64,000 nucleotides of DNA from Opitutaceae bacterium (GTDB taxonomy: Bacteria > Verrucomicrobiota > Verrucomicrobiia > Opitutales > Opitutaceae), in assembly GCA_947474995.1 (NCBI GenBank), contig CANJNJ010000002.1, positions 1 to 64,000 on the forward strand, in the 5' to 3' direction. Within the stretch, counting starts at the first letter, position 1. Each line of letters begins with the position of its first letter. Shown piece after piece: positions 33,221 to 41,760 of this stretch. Under the pieces are notes generated by a model. It saw nothing but the letters and a program-made list of their open reading frames with translations. It searched no databases and was not told the DNA's origin. The translations under genes were made by a program, and so were the position numbers.

Positions 33221-34159
33221 TCAGACGTCGATCACGGGCGAGTCGCCTCGGGCGCCGCGTGGCGCCGTTTGCCACCGCGCGATCGGCTGGGCCGCGGCGC
33301 AATGAACGCAGACCGTGACGACTTGCGGCGTCTGGCAGTGCGGGCAGATCGCGTTCGTGGAAAATGGGTCGAAGGCATTGCGACAGGCGCCGCAAACCCA
33401 GATCGGTCCGCCCGGCGGGGCTTCCCGACAAATCGGACACGCAAAACCGGTATGCCGCGGAATCCGCGCGAGGGTGGCCAGACCCTTCGCCTCGCGAAAA
33501 CCCAGCAAGCAGCGCTGGCCCAGAAAGAGCGCCATGATGCCGAACCAAATCGATTCCCACCACACGGCCAGTGCGACCAAACCCGCGATGCCGACAAACC
33601 CGATGATCGTCGCGATTTGCAGACTGCGGGCCCGGCCGAATCCGAACCACAGCAGCGACCGCAGAATCTGCCCGCCATCAAGCGGGTAGACGGGAAGCAC
33701 ATTGAAGATGAGCAGGCCGAAGTTGATCTGCTGAACGGTCAACAGCAGTCGCATCCCGTCCGGCCACCCACGGACCCAGCCCTGCGCCCGACCGTAGATA
33801 ATCAGCCCGAACAAAACCGGCAGGAGCAAGACATTGACGAGCGGGCCGGCCGCGATGCTCCACAGCGTCGCACCGGGTCGCTGGGGCGGGGCGACATAAG
33901 CGACGCCGCCAAGCGGCCAAAGCACGATCTCGTTCGCCGAGACGCCGGTCTGGCGGCACGCGAACGCGTGGCCAAACTCATGCAACAGCACGATCAGAAA
34001 CAGCGAGAGGTACTCGGCCACATTCCATACCGGCGACACATAGTTCTGCCGCCGGGTCGAAAGCTCGATAAACGCCACGACAAACCACGACCAGTGGACA
34101 TAGACTTGGATCCCGAAGAACCGAAAAAAGCGAAAGGAGCCGGAATGCGTGGGCATCAT
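33221..34159 (-). CDS. site-2 protease family membrane peptidase with C-terminal zinc ribbons
   Basis: 312 residues. M50-type metalloprotease: HEFGH (60-64) in a transmembrane helix and NVLPVYPLDGG (about 164-174) as the second metal site, with four or five more hydrophobic segments. The C-terminal 80 residues carry CPIC, CGAC, CPHC and CVHC pairs, probably two zinc ribbons in the cytosol, which could recognise a substrate or nucleic acid. Such proteases cut membrane-bound regulators. Start ATG 34157-34159. The frame is open a further 136 codons upstream, with no homology. Confidence 0.88.
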   Translation of the reverse strand: MMPTHSGSFRFFRFFGIQVYVHWSWFVVAFIELSTRRQNYVSPVWNVAEYLSLFLIVLLHEFGHAFACRQTGVSANEIVLWPLGGVAYVAPPQRPGATLWSIAAGPLVNVLLLPVLFGLIIYGRAQGWVRGWPDGMRLLLTVQQINFGLLIFNVLPVYPLDGGQILRSLLWFGFGRARSLQIATIIGFVGIAGLVALAVWWESIWFGIMALFLGQRCLLGFREAKGLATLARIPRHTGFACPICREAPPGGPIWVCGACRNAFDPFSTNAICPHCQTPQVVTVCVHCAAAQPIARWQTAPRGARGDSPVIDV

Positions 34160-34259
34160 AAGCGAAATCGGCCACCAGCAGACCGGCGCCGACCGGCGCG
34201 TGGCAACGACGAACCGCCGCCCGGCCCGCGATTCTGCGGCGATCGGCCGCAATCGGAAT

Positions 34260-34287
34260 TTGAGAACCAGGCTTGCTGTGGTATCTT
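34260..34287 (+). promoter_or_regulatory. possible sigma-70 promoter of the greB-like gene
   Basis: TTGAGA (34260-34265), a 16-base spacer, then TATCTT (34282-34287). Transcription would begin at or within a base or two of the ATG at 34294, implying a leaderless mRNA; consistent with the absence of a ribosome-binding site. Confidence 0.3.
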
Positions 34288-34293
34288 CCCCAC

Positions 34294-34809
34294 ATGAGCC
34301 GGGCTTTTGTTCGTGAATCGGATGTGCCGTCGCTGTCCGATTTGCCACCGCTCGTATCGCCGCTGCCGCCGGGCGCGAAAAATTATCTGACGCCAGGTGG
34401 GGTCGTTCGCCTGCGCGACGAAATCGCCCGGCTGGCCGACACGCAGCGGCCGGCCCTCGCGGCCGCGCCCGCCGAGGACCTCGAAGCCAAGGGGGCGTTG
34501 CAGGTGCTCGATCAACGCCTGCGTTACTTGCAGGAAAGCCTGCGCACGGCCGAAATTGTGACGCCACCCGCCGGGCCGGCCGACATGGTTCACTTTGGGG
34601 CCACGGTCACAGTCTGCGAGAACGACGGCCCGGAGACGCGCTACCGCATCGTCGGGGTCGACGAAACGGATCTCGATCGCCATTGGGTGAGCTGGCTTTC
34701 GCCACTGGCGCGGGCCCTGATGAACGCCCAACGCGGACAACGCGTCACGTTGAAGGCCCCGCGCGGGCCGAAGGAACTGGAGATTGTTCAGATCGCGTAC
34801 GAGGCGTGA
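34294..34809 (+). CDS. GreA/GreB family transcription elongation factor
   Basis: 171 residues. The C-terminal Gre domain fits GreB best: VHFGATVTVCENDGPETRYRIVGVDE and WLSPLARALMNAQRG correspond to GreB's FGAWVEIENDDG and SPMARALL. The N-terminal coiled coil (about 42-90) is present, but its tip reads AAPAEDLEAKGAL instead of the usual GDRSENADY. The acidic residues that stimulate RNA polymerase cleavage are therefore only partly kept. It may be a non-cleaving Gre relative. Divergent from the site-2 protease with 134 bases between starts. Confidence 0.85.
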   Translation: MSRAFVRESDVPSLSDLPPLVSPLPPGAKNYLTPGGVVRLRDEIARLADTQRPALAAAPAEDLEAKGALQVLDQRLRYLQESLRTAEIVTPPAGPADMVHFGATVTVCENDGPETRYRIVGVDETDLDRHWVSWLSPLARALMNAQRGQRVTLKAPRGPKELEIVQIAYEA

Positions 34810-34830
34810 TCCGCCACGGGCCAACCCGCC

Positions 34831-35550
34831 TCAACCCGCCAGCTGTTCGCGCAGCCAGGCCGGGCGATTCATCGTGACGCCATCCACTCCCGCCGCCGCC
34901 AGCCGACATGCAACTTCCGGATCGTCGACCGTCCAAGCATACACTTTGAAACCAAATTGGTGGATTTGCTGCACCAACGCGGTGTCGAGCGGCCAGCTGG
35001 ACTCGAAGTCGAGAGCATCGAGTCGCAGGTCCGTCGCCATGCGCAACATCGCCGCGAGCGCACCTTCGTGCCACGTCCGGGGCGCATCAATGATCCAACC
35101 GGCCTCGCAACGGGGCAGCGCCTGTTTCGCCGCACGCGCCGCGAGGCGATCAAAAGTGATCACGACGATTTGCTCATTCGGGATTTCACTGCGCGCAACG
35201 GCACGGACGAGAGCGGTGACGACCTCGGGGCCGCCCTTGATTTCGGTAAAAACGCGGTGGCGCGCGGGCACCGTCGCCAGCATCTCGCCCAAATAGGGAA
35301 TCTTTTCCCCGGCAAAGGCCGCGCCCTTCCAACGGCCCACGTCAAAACCCTGAAGTTCTGCCAGCGTTGACGCATCGATGCGCCGCGGCGCGCCCGCCAC
35401 GTGCGGCAGGTCTTCGTCGTGGGCCACGACGAGTTCGCCGTCTTTCGTCCGATGGACATCGAGCTCGAGCGCGTCTGCACCCTGGGCCCACGCCAGCCGG
35501 GCCGAGGCCAGCGTGTTTTCCGGTGCGTCGTGCGACGCGCCACGGCGCAC
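34831..35550 (-). CDS. glycerophosphodiester phosphodiesterase-like protein, N-terminus abnormal
   Basis: 239 residues of GDPD TIM barrel: PENT near the start, DALELDVHRTKDGELVVAHDE (metal ligands and second catalytic His), FTEIKG, and AWTVDDPE at the end. The first motif, normally HRGAS, reads RRGASHDAPENT, so the first catalytic His is Arg. The barrel's first beta strand is missing. The only start is a GTG two codons ahead of that motif, 18-26 bases after an in-frame stop. One base change (CAC to CGC) would explain the loss. The gene may be inactive or a degrading remnant. Confidence 0.85.
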   Translation of the reverse strand: MRRGASHDAPENTLASARLAWAQGADALELDVHRTKDGELVVAHDEDLPHVAGAPRRIDASTLAELQGFDVGRWKGAAFAGEKIPYLGEMLATVPARHRVFTEIKGGPEVVTALVRAVARSEIPNEQIVVITFDRLAARAAKQALPRCEAGWIIDAPRTWHEGALAAMLRMATDLRLDALDFESSWPLDTALVQQIHQFGFKVYAWTVDDPEVACRLAAAGVDGVTMNRPAWLREQLAG

Positions 35551-35603
35551 CTCGCCGCCAGTTTCCCCTTGTCAACGCTTGCTCCCAGCCGGACGGTTTT
35601 GCG

Positions 35604-36368
35604 ATGAGCATCCCGCCCCGGTTGACGCATTTTTTCCGCTGGTCTGCTCTCGGACTGGCGCTTTCGTTCCCGGCTGCTGTGCTTTCGGCCGCCCCGGCAG
35701 ACGAAGGGCCCAAATCGGTTTACGAACAGGGAATAAAAACCGCTGACGGAACGGGGAAATATTTTTTCGGCCGCGAGATTGCCAATTTCATGACGCATGA
35801 AGGCGCGCCGTGGTTGGACCGACCGGAGCGCGAGCAAGAGGAACGACCGGATCTGCTTATCAAGACGCTGCAAATCCAGCCCGGGGAAATCATTGCGGAC
35901 ATCGGTTGCGGCTCGGGCTCCATCACGTGGCGCCTGGCCCAGGCCACCACGGACCGGGGCGTGGTTTACGGCGCCGAAATTCAGCAGGAGATGCTTACCC
36001 TGCTCGCGCGCGCCATGGCCGAGCGGAAGGCGAGCAACGTCGTCGGCGTGCTGGGCACGCCCCAGGACCCTAATCTGCCGGAAGCGGTCGACCTCGTGGT
36101 GATGGTCGATGCCTATCACGAGTTCAGTTATCCGCTGGAAATGATGGAAGCGATTGTGCGCAGCCTGAAGCCCGGCGGTCGCGTGGCGCTGGTCGAGTAT
36201 CGCGCCGAAGATCCGAAGGTGCCGATCAAGCGGCTGCACAAGATGACCGAGACCCAGGTGCGCAAGGAAATGGCCGCCCAAGACCTCGTCTACGTCGAGA
36301 CGGTCCACACCCTGCCGCGGCAGCACCTGATCCTCTTTCGCAAGCGAACCGCACGCGAAAGGCACTAG
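35604..36368 (+). CDS. exported SAM-dependent methyltransferase
   Basis: 254 residues. A signal peptide (LGLALSFPAAVLSAAPA) precedes a class I methyltransferase: ADIGCGSG (98-105) is the SAM loop, then VYGAEIQQEML (acidic loop), VDLVVMVDAYHEF (motif post II), LKPGGRVALVEY. Preceding residues GKYFFGREIANFMTHEGAPWL are typical of a periplasmic methyltransferase-like group in several phyla. SAM availability outside the cytoplasm is unclear, so the function is unknown. Starts 53 bases from the divergent GDPD-like gene. Confidence 0.85.
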   Translation: MSIPPRLTHFFRWSALGLALSFPAAVLSAAPADEGPKSVYEQGIKTADGTGKYFFGREIANFMTHEGAPWLDRPEREQEERPDLLIKTLQIQPGEIIADIGCGSGSITWRLAQATTDRGVVYGAEIQQEMLTLLARAMAERKASNVVGVLGTPQDPNLPEAVDLVVMVDAYHEFSYPLEMMEAIVRSLKPGGRVALVEYRAEDPKVPIKRLHKMTETQVRKEMAAQDLVYVETVHTLPRQHLILFRKRTARERH

Positions 36369-36748
36369 AGGCTGACAGGAACTTTGGCGTGCCCCCGTCC
36401 AGTCGACCGGACGCCGCCCGCTTCGGGACAGACTGGGTGAAAAGGTCTGTCATTCTGAGACAGGTCACGAAGGCACCGAAAGGTGGACCGTGCGCTCCGC
36501 GCGCGGTCAGCGTTGGGCTCGATCTCACGTTCGATGGCCGCGCACGGAGTGCACGGCCCACCCGGTACGCCTTCGGCGGGCTTTTGCATGACGTCTTCCG
36601 AGACGCCACCAGCAGCGAAGCGAAGAATGACAATCAAGGGCCCCTTTTTCGACGCCCTCTAATCGCGTGACGTGGCGCTGGCGCCACGCCGGCGGAAAAA
36701 ACGGCGTTTGCCAGAATGCACTGCCGTCGATTTTCTCGCTGGCGACCC
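36369..36748. other. 380-base gap with an inverted GC repeat
   Basis: It holds an inverted pair of about 27-base arms (36482-36508 and 36536-36562) built on CGCGCACGGAGTGCACGG. A related single arm lies at 62417-62442. I see no gene. Confidence 0.6.
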
Positions 36749-38515
36749 ATGGAAAAAACTACTTCGCCCAGCGGCTTCAAGAAGGGCCTCACGAGCTACG
36801 GCGACGTCGGTTTCTCGGCGTTTCTCCGCAAGGCCTTCATCAAGGGCGCGGGTTACTCGGACGACGCCCTGTCGCGGCCGGTCATCGGCATCATCAACAC
36901 CGGGAGCGGTTACAATCCGTGCCACGGCAACTCGGCCGACCTCATCATCGCGGTCAAGCGCGGCATCCAGCTGGCGGGCGGGTTGCCCATCGATTTTCCC
37001 ACGATTTCGATTCACGAGAGCTTCAGCCACCCCACGAGCATGTTCCTGCGGAACCTCATGGCGATGGACACGGAAGAAATGATCCGCGCGCAACCGATGG
37101 ATGCCGTCGTGTTGATCGGCGGATGCGACAAGACGGTGCCCGCGCAGCTCATGGGGGCCGCGTCGGCCGGCGTTCCCGCCGTCCAGCTAGTCACGGGCTC
37201 GATGCTCACGGGAGCCCATCGCGGCCAGCGGGTCGGCGCCTGCTCGGATTGCCGGCGCTTCTGGGGAAATTTTCGGGCGGGCGAAATTGACGAAACCGAA
37301 ATCAACCGGGTCAACGACCAGCTCGTCGCGAGCGTGGGCACCTGCTCGGTCATGGGCACCGCGAGCACGATGGCCTGCGTCGCCGAGGCCCTTGGCATCA
37401 TGGTTCCCGGCGGAGCGTCCCCGCCCGCGGTGACCGCGGACCGCATGCGGATCGCGGAAAAGACCGGGGCCGTCGCGGTCGCGATGATCGCCCAAAAGCT
37501 GACGCCGGAAAAAATCCTGACGCCAAAAGCTTTCGAAAATGCGTTGCGGGTGCTGCTCGCCATTGGGGGTTCGACGAATGGAATCATCCACCTTACGGCG
37601 ATCGCGGGCCGGCTCGGCATCGCGATCGATCTCGAGGCGTTCGATCGCATCGGCCGCGAGACGCCGGTCCTCGTCGATCTCAAGCCTTCCGGTCAAAGCT
37701 ACATGGAAGACTTTCATCACGCCGGCGGACTCGCGGCGGTCCTGCGGGAATTGCGGCCGATGCTGCACCTCGACGCGTTGACCGTGACCGGACGCACGCT
37801 CGGCGAAGAATTGGACGCCGCTAGTCCGGCGTTTCCCCAGGAAATTGTGCGCAACCGCACCAAGCCGGTCTACGCCGAAGGCGGTATCGCCGTCCTGCGC
37901 GGCAACCTCGCCCCGGGCGGCGCCATCATCAAGCAGTCAGCTGCCTCGAAACATCTGCTCGAGCACGAGGGCCGTGCGGTGGTGTTTGCCAACGCCGAGG
38001 ACTTGGCGCGGCGCATTGACGATCCGGCCCTCAAAGTCGCGGCCGACGACATTCTCGTGCTTCAGGGCATCGGCCCCATCGGCGCGCCGGGCATGCCCGA
38101 GGCCGGTTATATCCCGATTCCCAAGCAGCTCGCGCGACAGGGCGTGAAGGACATGGTGCGAATCTCCGACGGCCGGATGAGTGGAACCGCGACGGGGACG
38201 ATCGTTTTGCACGTCACGCCTGAGTCCGCGATCGGCGGGCCGTTGGCGCTGGTGCGAACCGGCGATCGCATCCGCCTGAGCGTGGCCAGTCGCTCGATCT
38301 CTTTGCTGGTGAGTGACGCCGAACTCGCCGCGCGCGCCGCCAAGGTGAAGCGCACGCCGGCCAAGACCGCCGAGCGTGGTTACCTCAAGCTTTTCCTCGA
38401 AAACGTCACGCAGGCAGACGAAGGGTGTGACTTCGGTTTTCTCCGCGCAGCGAAGATGACCGCCGTCGCGCCGGCGCAGAACAAGTCGACCAGCAAGCCG
38501 AAGAAGCGACGCTAG
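36749..38515 (+). CDS. IlvD/Edd family dehydratase (sugar-acid dehydratase-like)
   Basis: 588 residues. Iron-sulfur ligands at Cys58 (NPCHG), Cys126 (GGCDKT) and Cys199 (GTCSVMG) have the spacing expected for L-arabinonate and D-xylonate dehydratases and dihydroxy-acid dehydratase. GHMG-like substrate and Mg2+ residues follow in PIGAPGMPEAGY and SDGRMSGTATG. The N-terminal text (FLRKAFIKGAGYSDDAL) is closer to sugar-acid dehydratases than to IlvD of branched-chain synthesis; this is inference. The C-terminus ends in a Lys-rich tail. Start ATG 36749; an extra 11 codons are open upstream. Confidence 0.9.
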   Translation: MEKTTSPSGFKKGLTSYGDVGFSAFLRKAFIKGAGYSDDALSRPVIGIINTGSGYNPCHGNSADLIIAVKRGIQLAGGLPIDFPTISIHESFSHPTSMFLRNLMAMDTEEMIRAQPMDAVVLIGGCDKTVPAQLMGAASAGVPAVQLVTGSMLTGAHRGQRVGACSDCRRFWGNFRAGEIDETEINRVNDQLVASVGTCSVMGTASTMACVAEALGIMVPGGASPPAVTADRMRIAEKTGAVAVAMIAQKLTPEKILTPKAFENALRVLLAIGGSTNGIIHLTAIAGRLGIAIDLEAFDRIGRETPVLVDLKPSGQSYMEDFHHAGGLAAVLRELRPMLHLDALTVTGRTLGEELDAASPAFPQEIVRNRTKPVYAEGGIAVLRGNLAPGGAIIKQSAASKHLLEHEGRAVVFANAEDLARRIDDPALKVAADDILVLQGIGPIGAPGMPEAGYIPIPKQLARQGVKDMVRISDGRMSGTATGTIVLHVTPESAIGGPLALVRTGDRIRLSVASRSISLLVSDAELAARAAKVKRTPAKTAERGYLKLFLENVTQADEGCDFGFLRAAKMTAVAPAQNKSTSKPKKRR

Positions 38516-38907
38516 TTCTCCGCGGCCAACGAGAGACGGTTATGAACTTTGGAGTGCGGCGGACGGGATAAACCCCAGAAGCTTGACCGCGGATTACAGA
38601 ATTCCGGTAGTCGAATCCCAACCCTCAAACCGGTTAACCACTAATTCACGCTGATGTTTCGCCTGCGCCATGGCTGCGGCGATAAGCGTGCCGCAATTGC
38701 GACACGCTCGTTTGCAACCGCCTTCGCCGAGTCTACGGCGGTCAAGCCGGCACGTGGGCGATGGTCAACGGCTGCTTCGCCGCCGGCAAGTCCCAGCTTG
38801 CGGCGCTTGGCCGCAAGCACTCATCGCGAGCCCATTGGCCCGCGACTATCCGTGTGCATCAGTGGTTAAACCGCCTTAGGGATTGGGCTGAAAGTGCCTG
38901 ACTGCCT
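38516..38907. other. 392-base gap without an evident gene
   Basis: It contains the inverted pair GGTTAACCACT (38632-38642) and AGTGGTTAAACC (38861-38872), spanning about 240 bases. No open frame with recognisable sequence. Confidence 0.5.
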
Positions 38908-39129
38908 CTAACGTGTCACCGGCACATGCGCCGCCTGGCGCAGCACCTCGCTCTTGGAAATCCCGCGTTTCCCGGCGATGATATTCAAGCGGACGACTTC
39001 CGCGTGCGTCAGTGCGGTCTGGCAGTCGGTGCCATCGCGGTCGACCCACTTCACGTGATGCCGCCGCTGACGCGTCGCTTTGAGGAGGCCGCTGAGAAAG
39101 GTCTGCTCGTCGTCGGGAATGTCGGTCAT
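38908..39129 (-). CDS. small ribbon-helix-helix-like protein
   Basis: 73 residues. The C-terminal 40 (TALTHAEVVRLNIIAGKRGI, then SKSEVLRQAAHVPVTR) read as a strand-helix-helix of the CopG/Arc type. The first half is charged and unassigned. It would be a DNA-binding repressor. Its neighbour at 39214 is on the same strand 84 bases away; a toxin-antitoxin role is conceivable but unsupported. Confidence 0.6.
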   Translation of the reverse strand: MTDIPDDEQTFLSGLLKATRQRRHHVKWVDRDGTDCQTALTHAEVVRLNIIAGKRGISKSEVLRQAAHVPVTR

Positions 39130-39213
39130 GGTCGTAGTTGGGCGGGCGAAGCCCGGGAGTTCAAGACCCGCGGCAGGAGAAGACCAAGATAACGCGGTTT
39201 CGAGGCCGGGGAA

Positions 39214-39522
39214 CTACTTTTTCTTGCTGACTTTCGGCGCCGGCGCGGCGGTCGATTTTTTCGCCTTCGCGAGGGCAGTCTGCTTCTGGTGAAAGCGTAG
39301 GTTCAGGCGCTGGTCTTTAATCGTCGGCAGGTATTTGGCTCCCATGACCATCAGGCGGTCGATAATTTCCGCGCGGGCAATCAGAATCGCCGCCCTACCT
39401 ACCGCTGGATTGCGGACGACCGACCGATCCGTGCGCAAACTAACCCGAGTGCGGGTCAACGGGTTTGCGAACGCCCTGACCCCGCATGGTCGCCGGTCCA
39501 ATTCGAAATTACCGATTTTCAA
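39214..39522 (-). CDS. small basic hypothetical protein, N-terminus probably from a repeat
   Basis: Up to 102 residues. The C-terminal half (EIIDRLMVMGAKYLPTIKDQ, then RLNLRFHQKQ and a Lys/Ala tail) looks like a real small protein. The first codons (MKIGNFELD) come from the end of repeat element family 4 at 39505-39614, which also produces a similar start at 41662. The gene is probably 5'-truncated by, or begins just after, that element. No family recognised. Confidence 0.4.
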   Translation of the reverse strand: MKIGNFELDRRPCGVRAFANPLTRTRVSLRTDRSVVRNPAVGRAAILIARAEIIDRLMVMGAKYLPTIKDQRLNLRFHQKQTALAKAKKSTAAPAPKVSKKK

Positions 39523-39614
39523 TTATCAATCTCCGCCGACGCCACCGCCACGGCGCGACCAGCCGCCTGCGCCTTCGGCCCGGATTGAAAATTGATGATG
39601 GAAAATCTGTAATC
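39505..39614. repeat. inverted-repeat element family 4, copy 1
   Basis: Left end 39505-39531 and right end 39583-39614 are inverted copies rich in GATTTTCAATT / AATTGAAAATC. The core shares CCGCCTGCGCCTTCGGCCCG with copy 2. The ends lie on either side of about 50 bases. MITE-like in size and structure. Confidence 0.85.
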
Positions 39615-39918
39615 GCTAATCGGTGGTCGCCAAAATTTTTCGCGGCGCACTATTTTTGCCCGCGGCGCCCCTGAACGGAGTCAGGAGCTGAATAAAGGGT
39701 CAGGCTCGAATTTTTGCCAGATCGGGTGTTCAAGAAAGCGTTGTCGAGAATTCGAGCATGACCCCTTGCCCGCACCCGACCCCTTGCCCGCACCCATCAC
39801 CGCTGGCGGTGCCAAATAAAAGTTTGCATTCTGACCAGCAGGCACGCCTAGGTCTGGATTCTTCGCTCCGTTCAGAATAAGAAGTAAAAGTAGCCGCTGA
39901 CCTTTCCGGAACCTCGCC
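39523..39918. other. repeat-rich gap before the M20 peptidase
   Basis: Holds the right half of the family 4 element and a region with repeated GACCCCTTGCCCGCACCC (39764-39799). GGGTCAGGCTCGAATTTTTG (near 39697) is of the kind seen around Y1-transposase REP sequences. No gene. Confidence 0.5.
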
Positions 39919-41250
39919 GTGCTGCCCGCCACCCCAAGTCTCTCTCACACGTGCGCCCGATGCGTGATGGTGGCGCTGGCATTTTTAGGCGGTGGCGCGG
40001 CGGCCCAAAGCGCGAGCGATCCGCGCAACGACTATGATATCCGCGCTCAACAGCTCGTCGCCAGTCGGGTGTTCAAGGCGGCGGTCGCGTCCTTCGAGCG
40101 CGATTTCGATCGCTTCGTCAGTGACCTGATTGCGCTGACCGAAATTCCCGCGCCACCTAATGGGGAGGAGGCCCGGGCCTACGCCTACCTCGCGTTCATG
40201 GTGGAGGCGGGATTGCATCGGGCGACGGTCGACGACTTCGGCAACGCGGTGGCCATCTGGCGCGGGGGCAGGTCGGCCCCGCTCGTCGCCGTGGGCGCCC
40301 ATCTCAACACCGTGTTCCCGGCGGGGACCAACGTGAAAGTGAAGCGGGACGGCACAACGTTGCGGGCGCCCGGGGTCGGCGACAATGCGCGCGGGCTCGC
40401 CTTTCTCCTCGCGGCCGTGCGGGCCATGCGCGCGGCGGACATTCATACGGCCACCGACATTTTGTTCATTGGCACCGTCGGCGAAGAGGGCACGGGCGAT
40501 CGGCGCGGCATGCGGTATTTCTTCACCGACAACGAGTGGCGCGCCCGGGTCGAGCGTTTCATTGCCATCGATGGCTCCGCCAACGACGTCATCATCAATG
40601 GCGCGGAGGGCAGCCTGCGTTATCGCGTCACCTTCAAGGGGGCCGGCAAACCGAGCGGCGGCGTGTCGGGCCACGCGAGTCCGGCCTTGGCCCGGCCCAT
40701 GGGCAAGGCGATCACCAATCTGGCAAAGATCCTGGGGCCGCTGCGACCGCGGGTGTCGTACAGCGTCGGCGCGCTCCCCGACCCCACGGCAGCGAATTCG
40801 AATCCGTTCGAAACGACCACGGAGGTGGAGCTGCGCTCCACCTCACCTGAGGAACTGAAAGACGCCGATGCCCAGTTCCAGCGCATCGTGCGCGAGGTCG
40901 TGGCGGACGAAAACCAGGCGCAGGCCGCGACCGGCCGCAGCATCCGTGCCGACGTCGATTTGATTGAATCACGGTCGGCCGGCGTGACCCCGGCCGACTC
41001 CCCCGTCCTCCGGCAGGTCGCCGCGACCATGAAGCAATTTGGGAAAGTGCCAGTTTGGGGGACGGGCCGCACCGATGCGAACATCCCCATCAGCCTGGGC
41101 GTCCCGGCGTTCGCGATGGCGACGCAATCGGCCGACCACGGCGGCGGGGCGCACTCGCTCGACGAATGGACCGATGTCGAAAAGAAAGCCGCGGTGAAGG
41201 ACTTCGCGCTGGCGTTGGCCATCCTGCTGACCGTGGTCGACCACCAGTGA
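39919..41250 (+). CDS. exported M20-family metallopeptidase-like protein with altered active site
   Basis: 443 residues with a signal peptide (VALAFLGGGAAAQS). The fold matches M20/PepT-like peptidases: VGAHLNTVFPAGT, GVGDNARGLAFLL, the catalytic/metal Glu pair at 189-190 (VGEEGTGD), the dimerisation domain, and the final metal His412 (GGGAHSLDEW). But the first motif, normally HxD, is HLN (128-130), and the dimer-domain GGHS is GKPS (243-246). Catalysis may therefore be lost or changed. The GTG at 39919 or the ATG at 39967 could be the start. It is flanked by family 4 elements on both sides. Confidence 0.82.
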   Translation: MLPATPSLSHTCARCVMVALAFLGGGAAAQSASDPRNDYDIRAQQLVASRVFKAAVASFERDFDRFVSDLIALTEIPAPPNGEEARAYAYLAFMVEAGLHRATVDDFGNAVAIWRGGRSAPLVAVGAHLNTVFPAGTNVKVKRDGTTLRAPGVGDNARGLAFLLAAVRAMRAADIHTATDILFIGTVGEEGTGDRRGMRYFFTDNEWRARVERFIAIDGSANDVIINGAEGSLRYRVTFKGAGKPSGGVSGHASPALARPMGKAITNLAKILGPLRPRVSYSVGALPDPTAANSNPFETTTEVELRSTSPEELKDADAQFQRIVREVVADENQAQAATGRSIRADVDLIESRSAGVTPADSPVLRQVAATMKQFGKVPVWGTGRTDANIPISLGVPAFAMATQSADHGGGAHSLDEWTDVEKKAAVKDFALALAILLTVVDHQ

Positions 41251-41280
41251 GGAACCGGCGGTGATGACCGCGATTTTCAA

Positions 41281-41330
41281 TTACAGATTTTCAATTACAG
41301 ATTTTCAATTGCCAATTTTCCATCTTGTCC
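41281..41330. repeat. partial family 4 element (one end, internally duplicated)
   Basis: CAGATTTTCAATT appears twice in tandem, followed by GCCAATTTTCCATC, matching one inverted end of family 4. Confidence 0.65.
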
Positions 41331-41375
41331 GGCCGCGCCGTGGCGGGGTCGCCGGCGGGATGGCTGCGCGCAGCG

Positions 41376-41465
41376 CTTTGGAGTACGGCGGCCTGACGCC
41401 GCTTTTGGCGACGAGCTCCAGCTCGTCGCCATGGCGGAGCGGCGCCGGATCGCCGCACTCCAAAG
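41376..41465. repeat. nested hairpin (REP-type)
   Basis: Outer arms CTTTGGAGTACGGCG and CGCCGCACTCCAAAG enclose a perfect inner palindrome GGCGACGAGCT/AGCTCGTCGCC (41407-41430) and smaller stems. Confidence 0.75.
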
Positions 41466-41485
41466 GAAACCCTTCGGGGCCCTGA

Positions 41486-41580
41486 ATGGGACGACGCATG
41501 ACGACGTCCGTTCCTCGTGCGATATCTTTTGTGGATGGGTTCAATCTCTACCACTCCATCGAGTGCGCCCAGAGGGCGGC
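41486..41580 (+). pseudogene. 5' remnant of an NYN/DUF88 domain gene
   Basis: The frame reads TSVPRAISFVDGFNLYHSIE and then loses similarity. ISFVDGFNLYHSI is the first strand and catalytic Asp loop of NYN (LabA/DUF88) ribonuclease domains. Only about 30 codons remain before unrelated sequence and the family 4 element. Confidence 0.65.
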
Positions 41581-41646
41581 GCCCCACGTCGCTCACAAGC
41601 CTAGCCTGCAACAGGCTGACTCCGTCCAGCTGGCCGTCCAATTCCA

Positions 41647-41760
41647 GATTACAGATTTTCAATTCTCAATTTTCAATCTCCGCCGACGACCCGCAACGCC
41701 GCGATGAGCCGCCTGCGCCTTCGGCCCGGATTGAAAATTGGCAATTGAGAATCTGTAATC
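41647..41760. repeat. inverted-repeat element family 4, copy 2
   Basis: 32-base ends at 41647-41678 and 41729-41760 are inverted copies with 3 mismatches. The interior is about 50 bases, related to copy 1 at 39505. Confidence 0.9.
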
